A stretch of DNA of 64,000 nt from Psychrobacter sp. UBA3480 (GCF_002377945.1 NZ_DFQV01000001.1:21547-85546), one strand, 5' to 3'. Counted from the stretch's first letter, positions 47,879-57,197 are shown. Notes: a model not told the origin generated them from the letters alone. Translations and numbers: made by a program.

Positions 47879-48478
47879 ATGTCTAATACAGACGCAACTA
47901 CCCCAGATACCAAAGCTCATTTACTTGCTACTGGCTACCAATTAATTGCTAAAAAAGGTTTTACCGCTGTTGGTCTAAAGCAGATTTTAGATACAGCAGG
48001 CGTGCCAAAAGGTTCTTTTTACCACTACTTTGCTTCCAAAGAAGCCTTTGGTGAAGCCATTATTAATCATTACTTTAGTTTATATAAGACTCGGTTAGAC
48101 GTCATCGATGCACAAGATGTCAGTGCGCAGCAAAAGCTATATGATTATTTTCAAAACTGGTATGACACCCAGCAGAACGGCTGTGACCATGAGAAATGCT
48201 TGGTAGTGAAGCTCAGCGCAGAGGTAGCTGATATGTCAGAAACCATGCGTAAGGCACTCGATACTGGCTATCAGCAGACGACCATGTGGCTCGCTAAGCA
48301 GATCAAAGCTGGCTGGCTCGATGAGTCCGTACCACGCCATGATAATATCTCGGCTGAGAGTATGGCCAAGCGTTGGTATTTTGCATGGCTTGGCGCAAGC
48401 TTGATTGCAAAGATTAGCCAAACCAATACGCCTTTAGCAGAAATTTGGCAGATGACCACGACCCAAATGGGACGCTAA
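47879..48478 (+). CDS. nemR: TetR family regulator, NemR-like electrophile sensor
   Basis: 199 residues, the same length as E. coli NemR, and similar throughout. HTH region HLLATGYQLIAKKGFTAVGL and VPKGSFYHYFASKEAFG match; the sensor region reads KCLVVKLSAEVADMS with Cys107 at the place of NemR Cys106, and LIAKIS carries Lys178 at the place of NemR Lys175, the pair known to form a reversible bond on oxidation by hypochlorite. Known NemR represses genes for reduction of electrophiles and methylglyoxal. The neighbouring detoxification genes and shared operators fit this role. Confidence 0.85.
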   Translation: MSNTDATTPDTKAHLLATGYQLIAKKGFTAVGLKQILDTAGVPKGSFYHYFASKEAFGEAIINHYFSLYKTRLDVIDAQDVSAQQKLYDYFQNWYDTQQNGCDHEKCLVVKLSAEVADMSETMRKALDTGYQQTTMWLAKQIKAGWLDESVPRHDNISAESMAKRWYFAWLGASLIAKISQTNTPLAEIWQMTTTQMGR

Positions 48479-48535
48479 TAGTTAACTGTTCGAATTTCTA
48501 GCGACTGCACCTTTAGCACAAACATCATAAACATT

Positions 48536-48608
48536 AAGGCACATTGAATATTCATAACGCTTCTAGATAGTAGCTGTCAGTACTATGCTTGAGTATTCAG
48601 TGTGCTTT
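48536..48608. repeat. Long imperfect inverted repeat (third family)
   Basis: Arms AAGGCACATTGAATATTCA and TGAGTATTCAGTGTGCTTT pair at 16 of 19 positions, the remaining three being wobble-compatible; the centre has a second stem ATAGTA/TACTAT. No T run follows directly, so it is not a classic terminator, though it could end nemR transcripts. Confidence 0.6.
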
Positions 48609-48690
48609 ATTGCCTTCTCTTTTCCAAAAAAATTTCTTAAAGACATTTGCATATGACTTAAACAGTTATACGAGAGTTTTGTAAATATCA

Positions 48691-48719
48691 CTAGACGACT
48701 GGTCTAATTGGTGTACAAT
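48691..48719 (+). promoter_or_regulatory. Operator candidate site 2 overlapping the yqhD-like gene promoter
   Basis: The 18-base operator (48691-48708) is identical to site 1. A -10-like TACAAT sits at 48714-48719; at normal spacing the -35 region would fall on the operator itself (around TAGACG), the layout expected of a repressor site. Confidence 0.68.
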
Positions 48720-48856
48720 GCGCACAAATATTAAGAATGAATGTCTATACGAGCATTGCTTATCATTCATTGATTGATATCAGACAATATCTCATGTCAA
48801 AACAATTTAATTGAACCGTTTTTATTAAACACTTTTTATTATTAATTAGGAATCTT

Positions 48857-50068
48857 ATGAATAACTTCCAATACTACAACCCAGTCCGTATCGTTTTTGG
48901 TGAAGGTCAAATCGAGCAATTATCAGATCTAGTTCCTACTGATGCACGTGTTCTTATCACTTATGGTGGTGGTTCAGCACAGCGTACTGGTACTTTAGAT
49001 GAAGTAAAAACTGCATTAGCGGCAAGCGGTAACCGTACTGTATTTGAATTTGGTGGCATTGAAGCTAACCCAGAATTCACCACATTACTTAAAGCCGCTG
49101 ATATGGTTAATGAGCACAACATCGACTTCTTATTAGCAGTTGGCGGTGGTTCTGTGATTGACGGCAGCAAATTTGTCGCACTCGTTTCTTCATTGACTGA
49201 AGAGGACGGCACTGTCTCACGTGACCAAGCTTGGGATGCCTTAACTGGTTATTGCAAAAACATCGATTCTGCTGTCGACTTGGGTGCTGTATTGACCATT
49301 CCAGCCACAGGTTCTGAGATGAACTCAGGCGGCGTGATCAACTATAGCGAACGTCAAGCAAAACTACCATTTGGTAACCCACTTGCCTTCCCTAAATTCT
49401 CAATTCTAGATCCAATCAAAACACTTACCCTGCCTGAACGTCAGGTTATGAATGGTGTGGCTGATGCATTTGTTCATGTAATGGAACAGTATCTGACTTA
49501 CCCAGTAAACGCGAAAGTACAAGACGCCTTTGCTGAAAGCTTGCTTAAAATTCTTATCGATGAGGGTCTAGTTGTTAAGCAAGATCCAGAAAACCTAGAA
49601 ACACGTAAGAACATTATGTGGACAGCGACCATGGCCTTGAACGGTCTGATCGGTACTGGTGTACCACAAGATTGGACAACTCATATGGTTGGTCATGAGC
49701 TAACATCACTACACGCTATCGATCATGCACGTACGCTAACCATCGTATTGCCATCAGTTATGCGTGAGCTAAAAGAAAGCAAAAAAGAAAAACTGCTTCA
49801 GTATGCACGTAACGTATGGAACATTACCGATACTGATCAAGACGACGATGCCATCATCGAAACTGCCATTGTTTACACTGAAAACTTCTTCCGCGAGCTT
49901 GGCTTGCCAGTTAGCCTAGAAGACGTTGACTTGACGGAATCAGCGATTGATCCAATTATCAAGCAACTTGAAGTGCATAACATGGTTAAGCTTGGTGAAC
50001 ATGGTACCAACGACTTAGAAGTATCACGTCGTATCTTGCAGCGCGCTGTAACTAGCAAAGCGTCTTAA
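48857..50068 (+). CDS. yqhD: YqhD-like iron/zinc-dependent alcohol dehydrogenase
   Basis: NADPH-dependent aldehyde reductase of 403 residues. N-terminus MNNFQYYNPVRIVFGEGQI and VLITYGGGSAQRTG match E. coli YqhD closely; coenzyme motif LLAVGGGSVIDGSKF (about 92-106), PATGSEMNSGGVI, and metal ligands in GVADAFVHVMEQYLT, GLIGTGVPQDWTTHMVGHELTSLHAIDHA. Known to scavenge short aldehydes and lipid peroxidation products. Preceded by the NemR-type operator; start of the detoxification run. Confidence 0.93.
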   Translation: MNNFQYYNPVRIVFGEGQIEQLSDLVPTDARVLITYGGGSAQRTGTLDEVKTALAASGNRTVFEFGGIEANPEFTTLLKAADMVNEHNIDFLLAVGGGSVIDGSKFVALVSSLTEEDGTVSRDQAWDALTGYCKNIDSAVDLGAVLTIPATGSEMNSGGVINYSERQAKLPFGNPLAFPKFSILDPIKTLTLPERQVMNGVADAFVHVMEQYLTYPVNAKVQDAFAESLLKILIDEGLVVKQDPENLETRKNIMWTATMALNGLIGTGVPQDWTTHMVGHELTSLHAIDHARTLTIVLPSVMRELKESKKEKLLQYARNVWNITDTDQDDDAIIETAIVYTENFFRELGLPVSLEDVDLTESAIDPIIKQLEVHNMVKLGEHGTNDLEVSRRILQRAVTSKAS

Positions 50069-50234
50069 TAAGCGCTTTAGCAAGAACTGTCAGAACAATT
50101 ATAAGAAAAATCGCGACAGTAACAATAAGTACATATCGTTATGCTATTTATAGAGTAGCTATTCCATGCTGAGTAGCTACTACATTTACCACCACTATAA
50201 TAATGACAATTAATAAATATAAAGGAGTCTTACA

Positions 50235-51284
50235 ATGAGCTTCGACAAACAACAGAATCAACAAACAAACCGTCAAATCAAATTGGCTAGCCGTCCTAAT
50301 GGCGTACCTACTGCTGACAACTTTGACATGGCAACTAGCGACATTCCTACGCCAAAAGATAACGAGATGCTACTACGCACGGTATATCTGTCACTAGATC
50401 CGTATATGCGTGGGCGTATGAGCGATGCAAAAAGCTATGCAGACCCGTTAGAAGTCGGTGACGTCATCATGGGTGGTACCGTAGCGCAAGTGGTCGAGTC
50501 GAATATCGACAGCTTCGCGGTAGGCGACTTAGTCGTATCAAACTCAGGCTGGCAGGACTACAGTGTCAGTGATGGCGAAGGCGTCCTCAAACTAGACAAA
50601 AACATGTCAAATCCTTCTTATGGTTTAGGCGTGTTAGGTATGCCAGGGTTCACCGGTTACATGGGTCTGACTGATATCGGTAAACCACAAAAAGGCGAAA
50701 CCTTAGTTGTGGCAGCAGCAACTGGACCCGTTGGTGCCACGGTCGGTCAAGTCGGTAATCAATATGGTCTGCGCACTGTCGGTGTGGCAGGCGGCAAAGA
50801 GAAATGCGACTTTGCGGTCAATGAGCTTGGCTTCGATATCTGTATCGATCACAAAGCTGACGACTTCGCTGAGCAATTAAAAGCAGCGTGTCCAGATGGT
50901 ATCGACATCTACTATGAAAACGTTGGCGGTAAAGTATTTGATGCGGTAATGCCATTACTTAACGACCACGCACGTATTCCAGTATGTGGTCTGGTATCGC
51001 AGTACAACGCCACTGATTTACCGGATGGCAAAGATCGCCTAGGTATGCTGATGGGTCTTATCTTAAGCCAACGCCTAACTGTCAGAGGTTTCATTATCTT
51101 TGAAGAGTACGGCGACCACTTCCCAGAGTTCTTAGAAACCATGAGCAAATGGGTGGAGTCAGGCGAAGTAAAAACCAAAGAGCACATTACTGACGGTCTA
51201 GATAATGCCCCAGATGCATTTGTCAGTATGTTAAACGGTGATAACTTTGGTAAGACTGTAATCAAAGTATCTGACGTTAACTAG
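50235..51284 (+). CDS. NADP-dependent oxidoreductase, CurA/prostaglandin-reductase type
   Basis: Zinc-independent medium-chain reductase of 349 residues that reduces alpha,beta-unsaturated carbonyls. LSLDPYMRGRMSDAKSYA (about 52-69), GMPGFTGYMGLTDIG, AATGPVGATVGQVG (NADP motif), and IYYENVGGKVFDAV are family marks. Ribosome site AAAGGAG eight bases before ATG. Lies 166 bases after the yqhD-like gene, same direction. Confidence 0.92.
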   Translation: MSFDKQQNQQTNRQIKLASRPNGVPTADNFDMATSDIPTPKDNEMLLRTVYLSLDPYMRGRMSDAKSYADPLEVGDVIMGGTVAQVVESNIDSFAVGDLVVSNSGWQDYSVSDGEGVLKLDKNMSNPSYGLGVLGMPGFTGYMGLTDIGKPQKGETLVVAAATGPVGATVGQVGNQYGLRTVGVAGGKEKCDFAVNELGFDICIDHKADDFAEQLKAACPDGIDIYYENVGGKVFDAVMPLLNDHARIPVCGLVSQYNATDLPDGKDRLGMLMGLILSQRLTVRGFIIFEEYGDHFPEFLETMSKWVESGEVKTKEHITDGLDNAPDAFVSMLNGDNFGKTVIKVSDVN

Positions 51285-51523
51285 TTACTGGTTAAACATT
51301 CACTAGTTAAGCAGCTACTGACAGTTAGCAATCGTTGTGAATAACTACTTAACAACATAAATTGCTAATATCACTACTGAAAGTTGCTTACAAAGCAGGA
51401 ATAATGCTAACAGTCATTATTTGCATTTAGGCTAATTAAGTAAAAACGGCTAATGATGTAACGTAAAACTTATGACTGTTGGCTATATAGTTACTAACAC
51501 ATAAATAATAAACAAGGATAATT

Positions 51524-52201
51524 ATGAACATTTTAATGGTACTAACGTCTCATGACCGTTTAGGCGATACTGGTAAGAAAACTGGCTTTTGGCTAGAAGA
51601 ATTTGCTGCTCCTTACTACGCATTTCTTGACGCTGGCGTAAATGTAACTCTAGCTTCTCCAGCTGGCGGTCAGCCACCACTAGATCCTAGTAGTGACACA
51701 GAAGACACGCAAACCAAAGATACCACTCGTTTTAAAGACGATAAAGACGCGCAAGAGCATTTGGCTAATACCAAAAAACTTGCTGATATGAACGCTGAAG
51801 ATTTCGATTCAGTATTCTACCCAGGTGGCCATGGCCCATTGTGGGATTTGGCAGTAGATAAAAACTCTATCGATCTGATCGAGACTTTTGTTAAGCAAGA
51901 TAAGCCTGTTGCTTTCGTTTGTCATTCTCCTGCAGCGCTTAAAAACGTTAAAGTCGATGGCGAGTATTTGGTAAAAGACAAAACAGTGACTGGTTTCACT
52001 AACTCTGAAGAAGACGCAGTTGGCCTAACAGACGTAGTACCGTTCCTAGTAGAAGACGCATTGAAAGCTAATGGCGGTAACTACGAAAAAGCGGCTGATT
52101 GGGAATCGTTTGTCGTTGAAGATGGTCTGCTAATCACAGGTCAAAATCCTGCATCATCGGAAGAAGCTGCTAAGCGCCTAATGGCAAAGCTGAAAGGTTA
52201 G
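51524..52201 (+). CDS. DJ-1/PfpI family protein (type 1 glutamine amidotransferase-like)
   Basis: 225 residues; VLTSHDRLGDTGKKTGFWLEEFAAPY (acidic residue pairing with the catalytic Cys), VFYPGGHGPLWDL and AFVCHSPAAL with the nucleophile Cys near 143. This layout matches the Hsp31-like glyoxalase III/chaperone branch, which removes methylglyoxal without cofactors. Position in the detoxification block supports that function. Separated from the CurA-like gene by 239 bases, from the transferase gene by 30. Confidence 0.88.
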   Translation: MNILMVLTSHDRLGDTGKKTGFWLEEFAAPYYAFLDAGVNVTLASPAGGQPPLDPSSDTEDTQTKDTTRFKDDKDAQEHLANTKKLADMNAEDFDSVFYPGGHGPLWDLAVDKNSIDLIETFVKQDKPVAFVCHSPAALKNVKVDGEYLVKDKTVTGFTNSEEDAVGLTDVVPFLVEDALKANGGNYEKAADWESFVVEDGLLITGQNPASSEEAAKRLMAKLKG

Positions 52202-52231
52202 TCAAATTCACTACACAATAAGGTCGATACC

Positions 52232-52861
52232 ATGATTCGCTTACATCATCTCAATCAATCACGTTCATTACGTACGCTATGGCTCTTAGAAGAGCTAGGT
52301 GTTCCTTATGAAGTAGTCAGTCATCAGCGCGATGCCAAAACTCATTTAGCACCAGATTCTCTAAAGGCTGTACATCCACTCGGTAAGTCTCCGGTTATCG
52401 AAATGGATGGACAAATTTATGCTGAGTCAGGTGCTATCACTGAGTTATTGATTGAGCGGTTTGCGCCAGAGCGTCTGCGCCCTGCTACAGGAAGCTCAGA
52501 CTATGGCTACTATCTACAGTGGATTGATTTTGCAGAAAGCTCGCTCATGTTGCCATTAATGCTTGAGTTATTTACCAACAAAGCAGGCATCAATGACAAT
52601 GAGTTTTTAAACGGCTATATCGAGACAGAAAAAACCAGATTGTTTAAATATCTGGATGCCTCAGTTGAAGGTAAGTCATTTATTGTAGGTGATAAGCTGA
52701 GCGGTGCCGACTTTATGCTGTCATTCGATTTGATTATTCTTGCTAAGCGTCAGAAACTTGACGCTTATCCGCATATCAAACAGTATGCTGAAAAGTTGGC
52801 CAGTCTTGATAGTTATCAGCGTGCGTTTCAGCTAGAAGCAAAATATGACGAATCGATTTAG
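52232..52861 (+). CDS. Glutathione S-transferase family protein
   Basis: 209 residues. N-terminal thioredoxin-like domain: LHHLNQSRSLRTLWLLEELGVPYE (Ser of NQSRS likely activates glutathione), HPLGKSPVIEMDG and YAESGAITELLIERF. C-terminal helical domain with GDKLSGADFMLSFDL, the N-capping-box motif. Conjugates electrophiles to glutathione. 30 bases after the DJ-1 gene and followed by a terminator, so it closes the block. Confidence 0.92.
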   Translation: MIRLHHLNQSRSLRTLWLLEELGVPYEVVSHQRDAKTHLAPDSLKAVHPLGKSPVIEMDGQIYAESGAITELLIERFAPERLRPATGSSDYGYYLQWIDFAESSLMLPLMLELFTNKAGINDNEFLNGYIETEKTRLFKYLDASVEGKSFIVGDKLSGADFMLSFDLIILAKRQKLDAYPHIKQYAEKLASLDSYQRAFQLEAKYDESI

Positions 52862-53246
52862 TATTTGGTATTCATTGATACATCGGTATTAGCCACAATA
52901 CTATTTACTGACTGACCAATTTTTCGATACACAAAAACAGCTCTGTATAGAGCTGTTTTTTATGCTTATAGCATTTTTTGCTTGTCTTATGATTCGTTAA
53001 ATTGCATAACATACTGCTATATCTTTATTATGTAGAGCCAATGAGTTACGCGCCAATGACAAAAGCGCTATAAAGATTATGATAAAATATGCCCTGCATT
53101 TCTTGGGTTATCTTTCCAGTTTGACCAGCATTTATATCAGTAACTCCGCTGTTTTTAAGCTATGAACATTCATCGTACTGACCTGATTTTGCGTCTGGAA
53201 TCTGTTCTATGCCATTCTATTTCCTTATACAGATTATGGTACGTCC
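52862..53246. other. Intergenic region before the efflux pair
   Basis: 385 bases containing the terminator at 52933-52961 and then the presumptive promoter of the efflux genes (an A/T-rich stretch around 53080). The 18-base operator is not present here. Confidence 0.5.
52933..52961 (+). terminator. Rho-independent terminator of the detoxification block
   Basis: Perfect stem AAAAACAGCTCT / AGAGCTGTTTTT with 4-base loop and T run. Confidence 0.95.
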
Positions 53247-54935
53247 ATGAGTAATGAATATCAGTTTAAGCCCCACGAACAACCGATAATGGTGGGCTCT
53301 CCTGCCAATCCTGATCATCCTGCACGCCGTAAATTATTTTACTTACTGATTGGAATTTTCGTTGGTCTCACTGCCAGTTTCCAAAACGGTCTGCTCGTCG
53401 CAAATCTTACTCAAATTCAAGGTCAACTGGGCTTAACGCCAGCCGAAGGGGGTTGGATATCTGTTAGCTATAATATGACCAATGCCTGTATCACCGTTCT
53501 GCTGTACAAAATTCGCCAACAATTTGGTATGTCACTTTTTAGTAAAATCACCCTGTTCTTTTTGTTGGCTGCCACGAGTTTACAGTGGCTAATCAGTAGT
53601 CATTTATTAGATACGCCTAATATAGGAATTGAGCCTTATTATCTAGAGATTGTCGCCAGAGGACTTAGTGGTATGGTCGCAAGTGGCATGACCATTTTAG
53701 GGTTATTCTACTGTTTGCAAGGCATGCCAACCGTCAAGCGCACCAGTGGCTTGATATTGGGTTTTGGCTTGGTGCAGTTTGGTATCCCATTATCACGAAT
53801 CATCTCGCCCTACCTCGCCATCGACGGTCAGCTTGAAAACTTATTTCTATTTCAATTTGGTTTGGCACTGATTTGTTTTGGACTGATTAACATATTGGAG
53901 TTACCACCAGGCAATACAGAAAAAGTATTTGAGAAACTCGATTTTTTAAGCTTTGCTTTTTTTGCGAGCGGTCTAGCTGCACTGGCTGTAATTTTGGTGC
54001 AAGGTAGGATTTTATGGTGGACGACGCCTTGGCTCGTCTATCCACTGATGATTGCTATTGTTGGGATTGGCATCGCCTTATGGATTGAGACACATCGCAA
54101 AAACCCGATGCTACAAGTCCGCTGGATGCGTAGTCGCAATATTATTGCCTTTATGATTACCGGCGCTGTTATGCGAATTTTGCTATCTGAACAAAATGTC
54201 GGTGCTGCAGGCCTACTTGCTAATTTGGGTTATGGTAACGATCAGCTGGTTACTTTTTATGCTGTCATAATGGCTGCCAGTGTGCTGGCTTTGGTGATTA
54301 GTATTTTTAGTACCAATCCAATGGACTTGCGCCGTCCTGTTATTTTTGCAGTGGCATTGATTGCCTTGGGCTCTTGGATGGACGTTGGGGTCTCTATCAA
54401 CTCCGCTCCCTATATGTTTTATATTAGCCAGTTTTTGATTGCATTTGCCGCGGTATATTTCATGGGACCTTTGGTTTTCGAAGGATTCTTGCGAGCTATT
54501 GCTAGTGGCCCTGCTTATATCATTAGTTTTTCGGTTATCTTTGGTATTTCCCAAACGGTTGGCGGATTGGCAGGTGCAGCGGCTATTCAGGCATTTACGA
54601 CCATTCGTACACAGGTCCATTATGCAGATATGGTCAGCTCACTGAATTTGGGTGATCCTACGTTTAGCGCTCAAATTGCTGGTACTCGCAGTGTATTATC
54701 AAATCAAACGACGGATACAGCGCAAGCGAATGTGGCTGCAATGAGTCAAGTGTTGCAAGGGATTCAACGCCAAGCAACTGTCTCCGCTTATAGCGACCTG
54801 TTCTTTTTAATGGCCAGTTTTGCTACTTTCGTTACAGCCATTTTATTGATCAATTATTTTTATAACCGTTACCACAAGCGCAATCCACTTGCTAAAGAGC
54901 TTGCGGTTATTGCAAAAATGCGTGAGTCAAAATAA
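53247..54935 (+). CDS. DHA2-type MFS efflux transporter (EmrB-like)
   Basis: 562 residues, about 14 hydrophobic helices after a 30-residue polar N-terminus; TQIQGQLGLTPAEGGWISVSYNMTNA corresponds to the first periplasmic loop of DHA2 pumps. Pairs with the HlyD-type adaptor 85 bases downstream, as EmrB with EmrA, to form a tripartite exporter with an outer-membrane channel encoded elsewhere. Several expected charged residues in early helices are not obvious, so substrate coupling cannot be judged. Substrate unknown. Confidence 0.88.
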   Translation: MSNEYQFKPHEQPIMVGSPANPDHPARRKLFYLLIGIFVGLTASFQNGLLVANLTQIQGQLGLTPAEGGWISVSYNMTNACITVLLYKIRQQFGMSLFSKITLFFLLAATSLQWLISSHLLDTPNIGIEPYYLEIVARGLSGMVASGMTILGLFYCLQGMPTVKRTSGLILGFGLVQFGIPLSRIISPYLAIDGQLENLFLFQFGLALICFGLINILELPPGNTEKVFEKLDFLSFAFFASGLAALAVILVQGRILWWTTPWLVYPLMIAIVGIGIALWIETHRKNPMLQVRWMRSRNIIAFMITGAVMRILLSEQNVGAAGLLANLGYGNDQLVTFYAVIMAASVLALVISIFSTNPMDLRRPVIFAVALIALGSWMDVGVSINSAPYMFYISQFLIAFAAVYFMGPLVFEGFLRAIASGPAYIISFSVIFGISQTVGGLAGAAAIQAFTTIRTQVHYADMVSSLNLGDPTFSAQIAGTRSVLSNQTTDTAQANVAAMSQVLQGIQRQATVSAYSDLFFLMASFATFVTAILLINYFYNRYHKRNPLAKELAVIAKMRESK

Positions 54936-55020
54936 CTCAGTTTATTCTATTAATAATGTTTCACCCTGTTCGTTTATAGCCAGTCTATTTTAATATTTAT
55001 TGAAAATTTAGGAGCACGTC

Positions 55021-56283
55021 ATGAGCCAAGAAAAACCAAATGAGCTTAATCAAATACCTCAGACGTCCACTGGCGCTCCAGCAACAGACACACCTATAGC
55101 GTCCGATATAAGTAAAGAAGAGTCTGCTACAAATGCTTCGCAATCAGCAACTAAGACAGCAAAAGGTGATGTAGAAAACAGTTCAGACAGCAATGAACCG
55201 CCGATGCCGCCAAAAGAGCCAATACCCGATACTACTGGTTGGTCGCCTAAGAAAAAGTCCTATCTAAACTTAGGCTTATTAATTTTATTGATTGTCATTG
55301 GCGTGGCATTGATTTTGTATGCATGGAAGCTCCCGCCGTTTACCCCAACGGTACAGCAAACCAATAATGCTTTTGTCAAAGGTCAGACGACTATTATTAG
55401 CCCGCAGGTTTCTGGCTATGTCACCAAAGTAGCTGTGCAAGACTTCGCCAATGTAAAAGCGGGCGACTTACTCATAAAGATTGACGATCGAACCTTTCAG
55501 CAGCAGCTCGAACAAGCCCAAGCAAATACAGAGGTAGCTCTTACTAACCGCTCTACCAACGATCAAGACACACAAACCAGCCAAGCACAAATCGAAGCAC
55601 GCAAAGCTGACTTATATAGTGCCAAAATCAACGTACAGAGCGCACGTGAAGATGTAAACCGCTACCAAGGTTTGGATGCCATTGGTGCGGTATCAAAGGC
55701 GGAGGTGGCTCATATCAAGGCTCAACTCGCCCAAGCACAGGCAGGTGTACAGCAAGCAGAAGCCAACTTGCAAGCCGCTCAAGAAAACCGTGAAAAAACC
55801 AGTGGCAGTCGCTCATCGCTAGATGCAAATATCAAAAATGCTGAGGCAGGCGTCAAGCAAGCGCAAATCAATCTAGACAATACTATCATCACTGCGCCTG
55901 AATCTGGCCAGCTAAGCCAAGTCAGTGTCAAAGAAGGCCAATACGTCAGCGCTGGTACGCAGCTCATGTATATCGTACCAAAAGGCATTTGGATCATTGC
56001 AAACTTTAAGGAAACTCAAATAGCCAATATGGCAATCGGTGAGCCTGCGACCATTCATGTCGATGCGCTTGGTGGTGCCAAATTTACGGGGCACGTAAGT
56101 AATATCTCGCCAGCGACTGGTAGCGAGTTTAGTGCTGCTGCTGCCAACCCTGCGACAGGTAACTACATAAAAATCGCTCAACGTATTCCTGTACGCATCG
56201 ACCTAGACCAGAACCAGCCTGAACTTGCACGATTACGTCCTGGCATGTCAGTCTCAGTGGATGTCGATACCAATATTAAATGA
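55021..56283 (+). CDS. HlyD/EmrA family membrane fusion protein
   Basis: 420 residues: long disordered N-terminus (1-75, Ser/Thr/Pro/Glu-rich), one membrane helix (about 80-102), lipoyl half-motif NAFVKGQTTIISPQVSGYV, a coiled coil of about 110 residues rich in Ala/Gln (EQAQANTEV to AAQENREKT), second lipoyl half TIITAPESGQLSQVSVKEGQYV, and a beta barrel to the end. Periplasmic adaptor for the EmrB-like pump. Ribosome site AGGAGCACGTC. The cytoplasmic tail is longer than in E. coli EmrA. Confidence 0.92.
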   Translation: MSQEKPNELNQIPQTSTGAPATDTPIASDISKEESATNASQSATKTAKGDVENSSDSNEPPMPPKEPIPDTTGWSPKKKSYLNLGLLILLIVIGVALILYAWKLPPFTPTVQQTNNAFVKGQTTIISPQVSGYVTKVAVQDFANVKAGDLLIKIDDRTFQQQLEQAQANTEVALTNRSTNDQDTQTSQAQIEARKADLYSAKINVQSAREDVNRYQGLDAIGAVSKAEVAHIKAQLAQAQAGVQQAEANLQAAQENREKTSGSRSSLDANIKNAEAGVKQAQINLDNTIITAPESGQLSQVSVKEGQYVSAGTQLMYIVPKGIWIIANFKETQIANMAIGEPATIHVDALGGAKFTGHVSNISPATGSEFSAAAANPATGNYIKIAQRIPVRIDLDQNQPELARLRPGMSVSVDVDTNIK

Positions 56284-56340
56284 AAGGTTGAATAAAAAGT
56301 TAATTAAAAAATAATGCCAGATAAGGTAAATAGCTAACGT

Positions 56341-56390
56341 AAAAAAGCCACTCTAGATACCAGAAAAACTGGATTTAGAGTGGCTTTTTT
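56341..56390. terminator. Bidirectional terminator between the adaptor gene and pdxH
   Basis: Stem AAAAAAGCCACTCTA / TAGAGTGGCTTTTTT with an inner small stem; A and T runs at both ends. Confidence 0.93.
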
Positions 56391-56425
56391 AGTTTTGTAT
56401 AATCTATAGCTTCAAACTACAGCAA

Positions 56426-57094
56426 CTATGGTAATAAACGTTTGGTCGTCCAGCTTGTATTGCCTTCACTGTCATCGCCGCTACTCTGCGTATACACAAT
56501 TCGGTCATGCATCCGATTGGCGCGACCTTGCCAAAACTCAATACTTTCAACCGTAATCTCATACCCACCCCAAAACTCTGGCGTTGGTACAGTAGTATTG
56601 TCAGGGTGCGCTGCTTGAAGCTGTTCAAACGTTTGCTCCATGATTTCACGATTGGCCACTTCACCACTTTGCGGTTGACTGACCCAAGCGCCTACTTGAC
56701 TATCATGGGGACGCTTTTGGAAGTAAGCAGCCGATTTATCAGCAGCAATTTTAGCGATACTACCGCTGATACGGACTTGACGCTCTAGCTCATGCCAGAA
56801 GAATAACGCTTCAGCGTTAGGGTTCTCTGCAATATCCTGCCCTTTTGCGCTTTCATAATTGGTATAAAAAACGATACCTGTCTCAGTAATCTCGCGTAAT
56901 AACACAATACGAACGCTAGGCTTATTGTCTGCGCCACATGTCGCCAAACTCATTGCATAAGGCTCTTGCACCTTTTGCGCTAACGCCTCATTCATCCAAG
57001 CTTTAAAAAGCTCGAATGGTGACGTTGGTACTGACTGTTGGTCAAGCTCACCTTTCTCATATGAGAGGCGTTGGTCGGTAAAGTCCATGCTCAT
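56426..57094 (-). CDS. pdxH: Pyridoxamine/pyridoxine 5'-phosphate oxidase
   Basis: FMN enzyme making pyridoxal 5'-phosphate. SVRIVLLREITETGIVFYTNYESAKGQDI (about 60-88), LFFWHELERQVRISG, YFQKRPHDSQVGAWVSQPQS and PEFWGGYEI, with the terminal WTTKRLLP typical of the family. 222 residues. Follows glmM on the same strand. Confidence 0.96.
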   Translation of the reverse strand: MSMDFTDQRLSYEKGELDQQSVPTSPFELFKAWMNEALAQKVQEPYAMSLATCGADNKPSVRIVLLREITETGIVFYTNYESAKGQDIAENPNAEALFFWHELERQVRISGSIAKIAADKSAAYFQKRPHDSQVGAWVSQPQSGEVANREIMEQTFEQLQAAHPDNTTVPTPEFWGGYEITVESIEFWQGRANRMHDRIVYTQSSGDDSEGNTSWTTKRLLP

Positions 57095-57129
57095 AGCAGT
57101 TCCTTATTTGAAAACTATAATGTTGTTGT

Positions 57130-57197
57130 CTCAAGTACTAGTCATTATCTTAAATACCAGTTGCTATCTTGAATACCACTTATTGCCTTAAATGCTA
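57130..57197. repeat. Degenerate 19-bp tandem repeat between glmM and pdxH
   Basis: Three and a half units at 57130, 57149, 57168 and 57187 of the type CTTAAATACCAGTTGCTAT, each differing by several bases. It directly follows the glmM stop codon. Confidence 0.5.

Larger units (their letters stand above)
48479..48856. other. Intergenic region before yqhD-like gene
   Basis: 378 bases holding the long inverted repeat at 48536-48608 and the second operator candidate with promoter elements. Confidence 0.6.
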
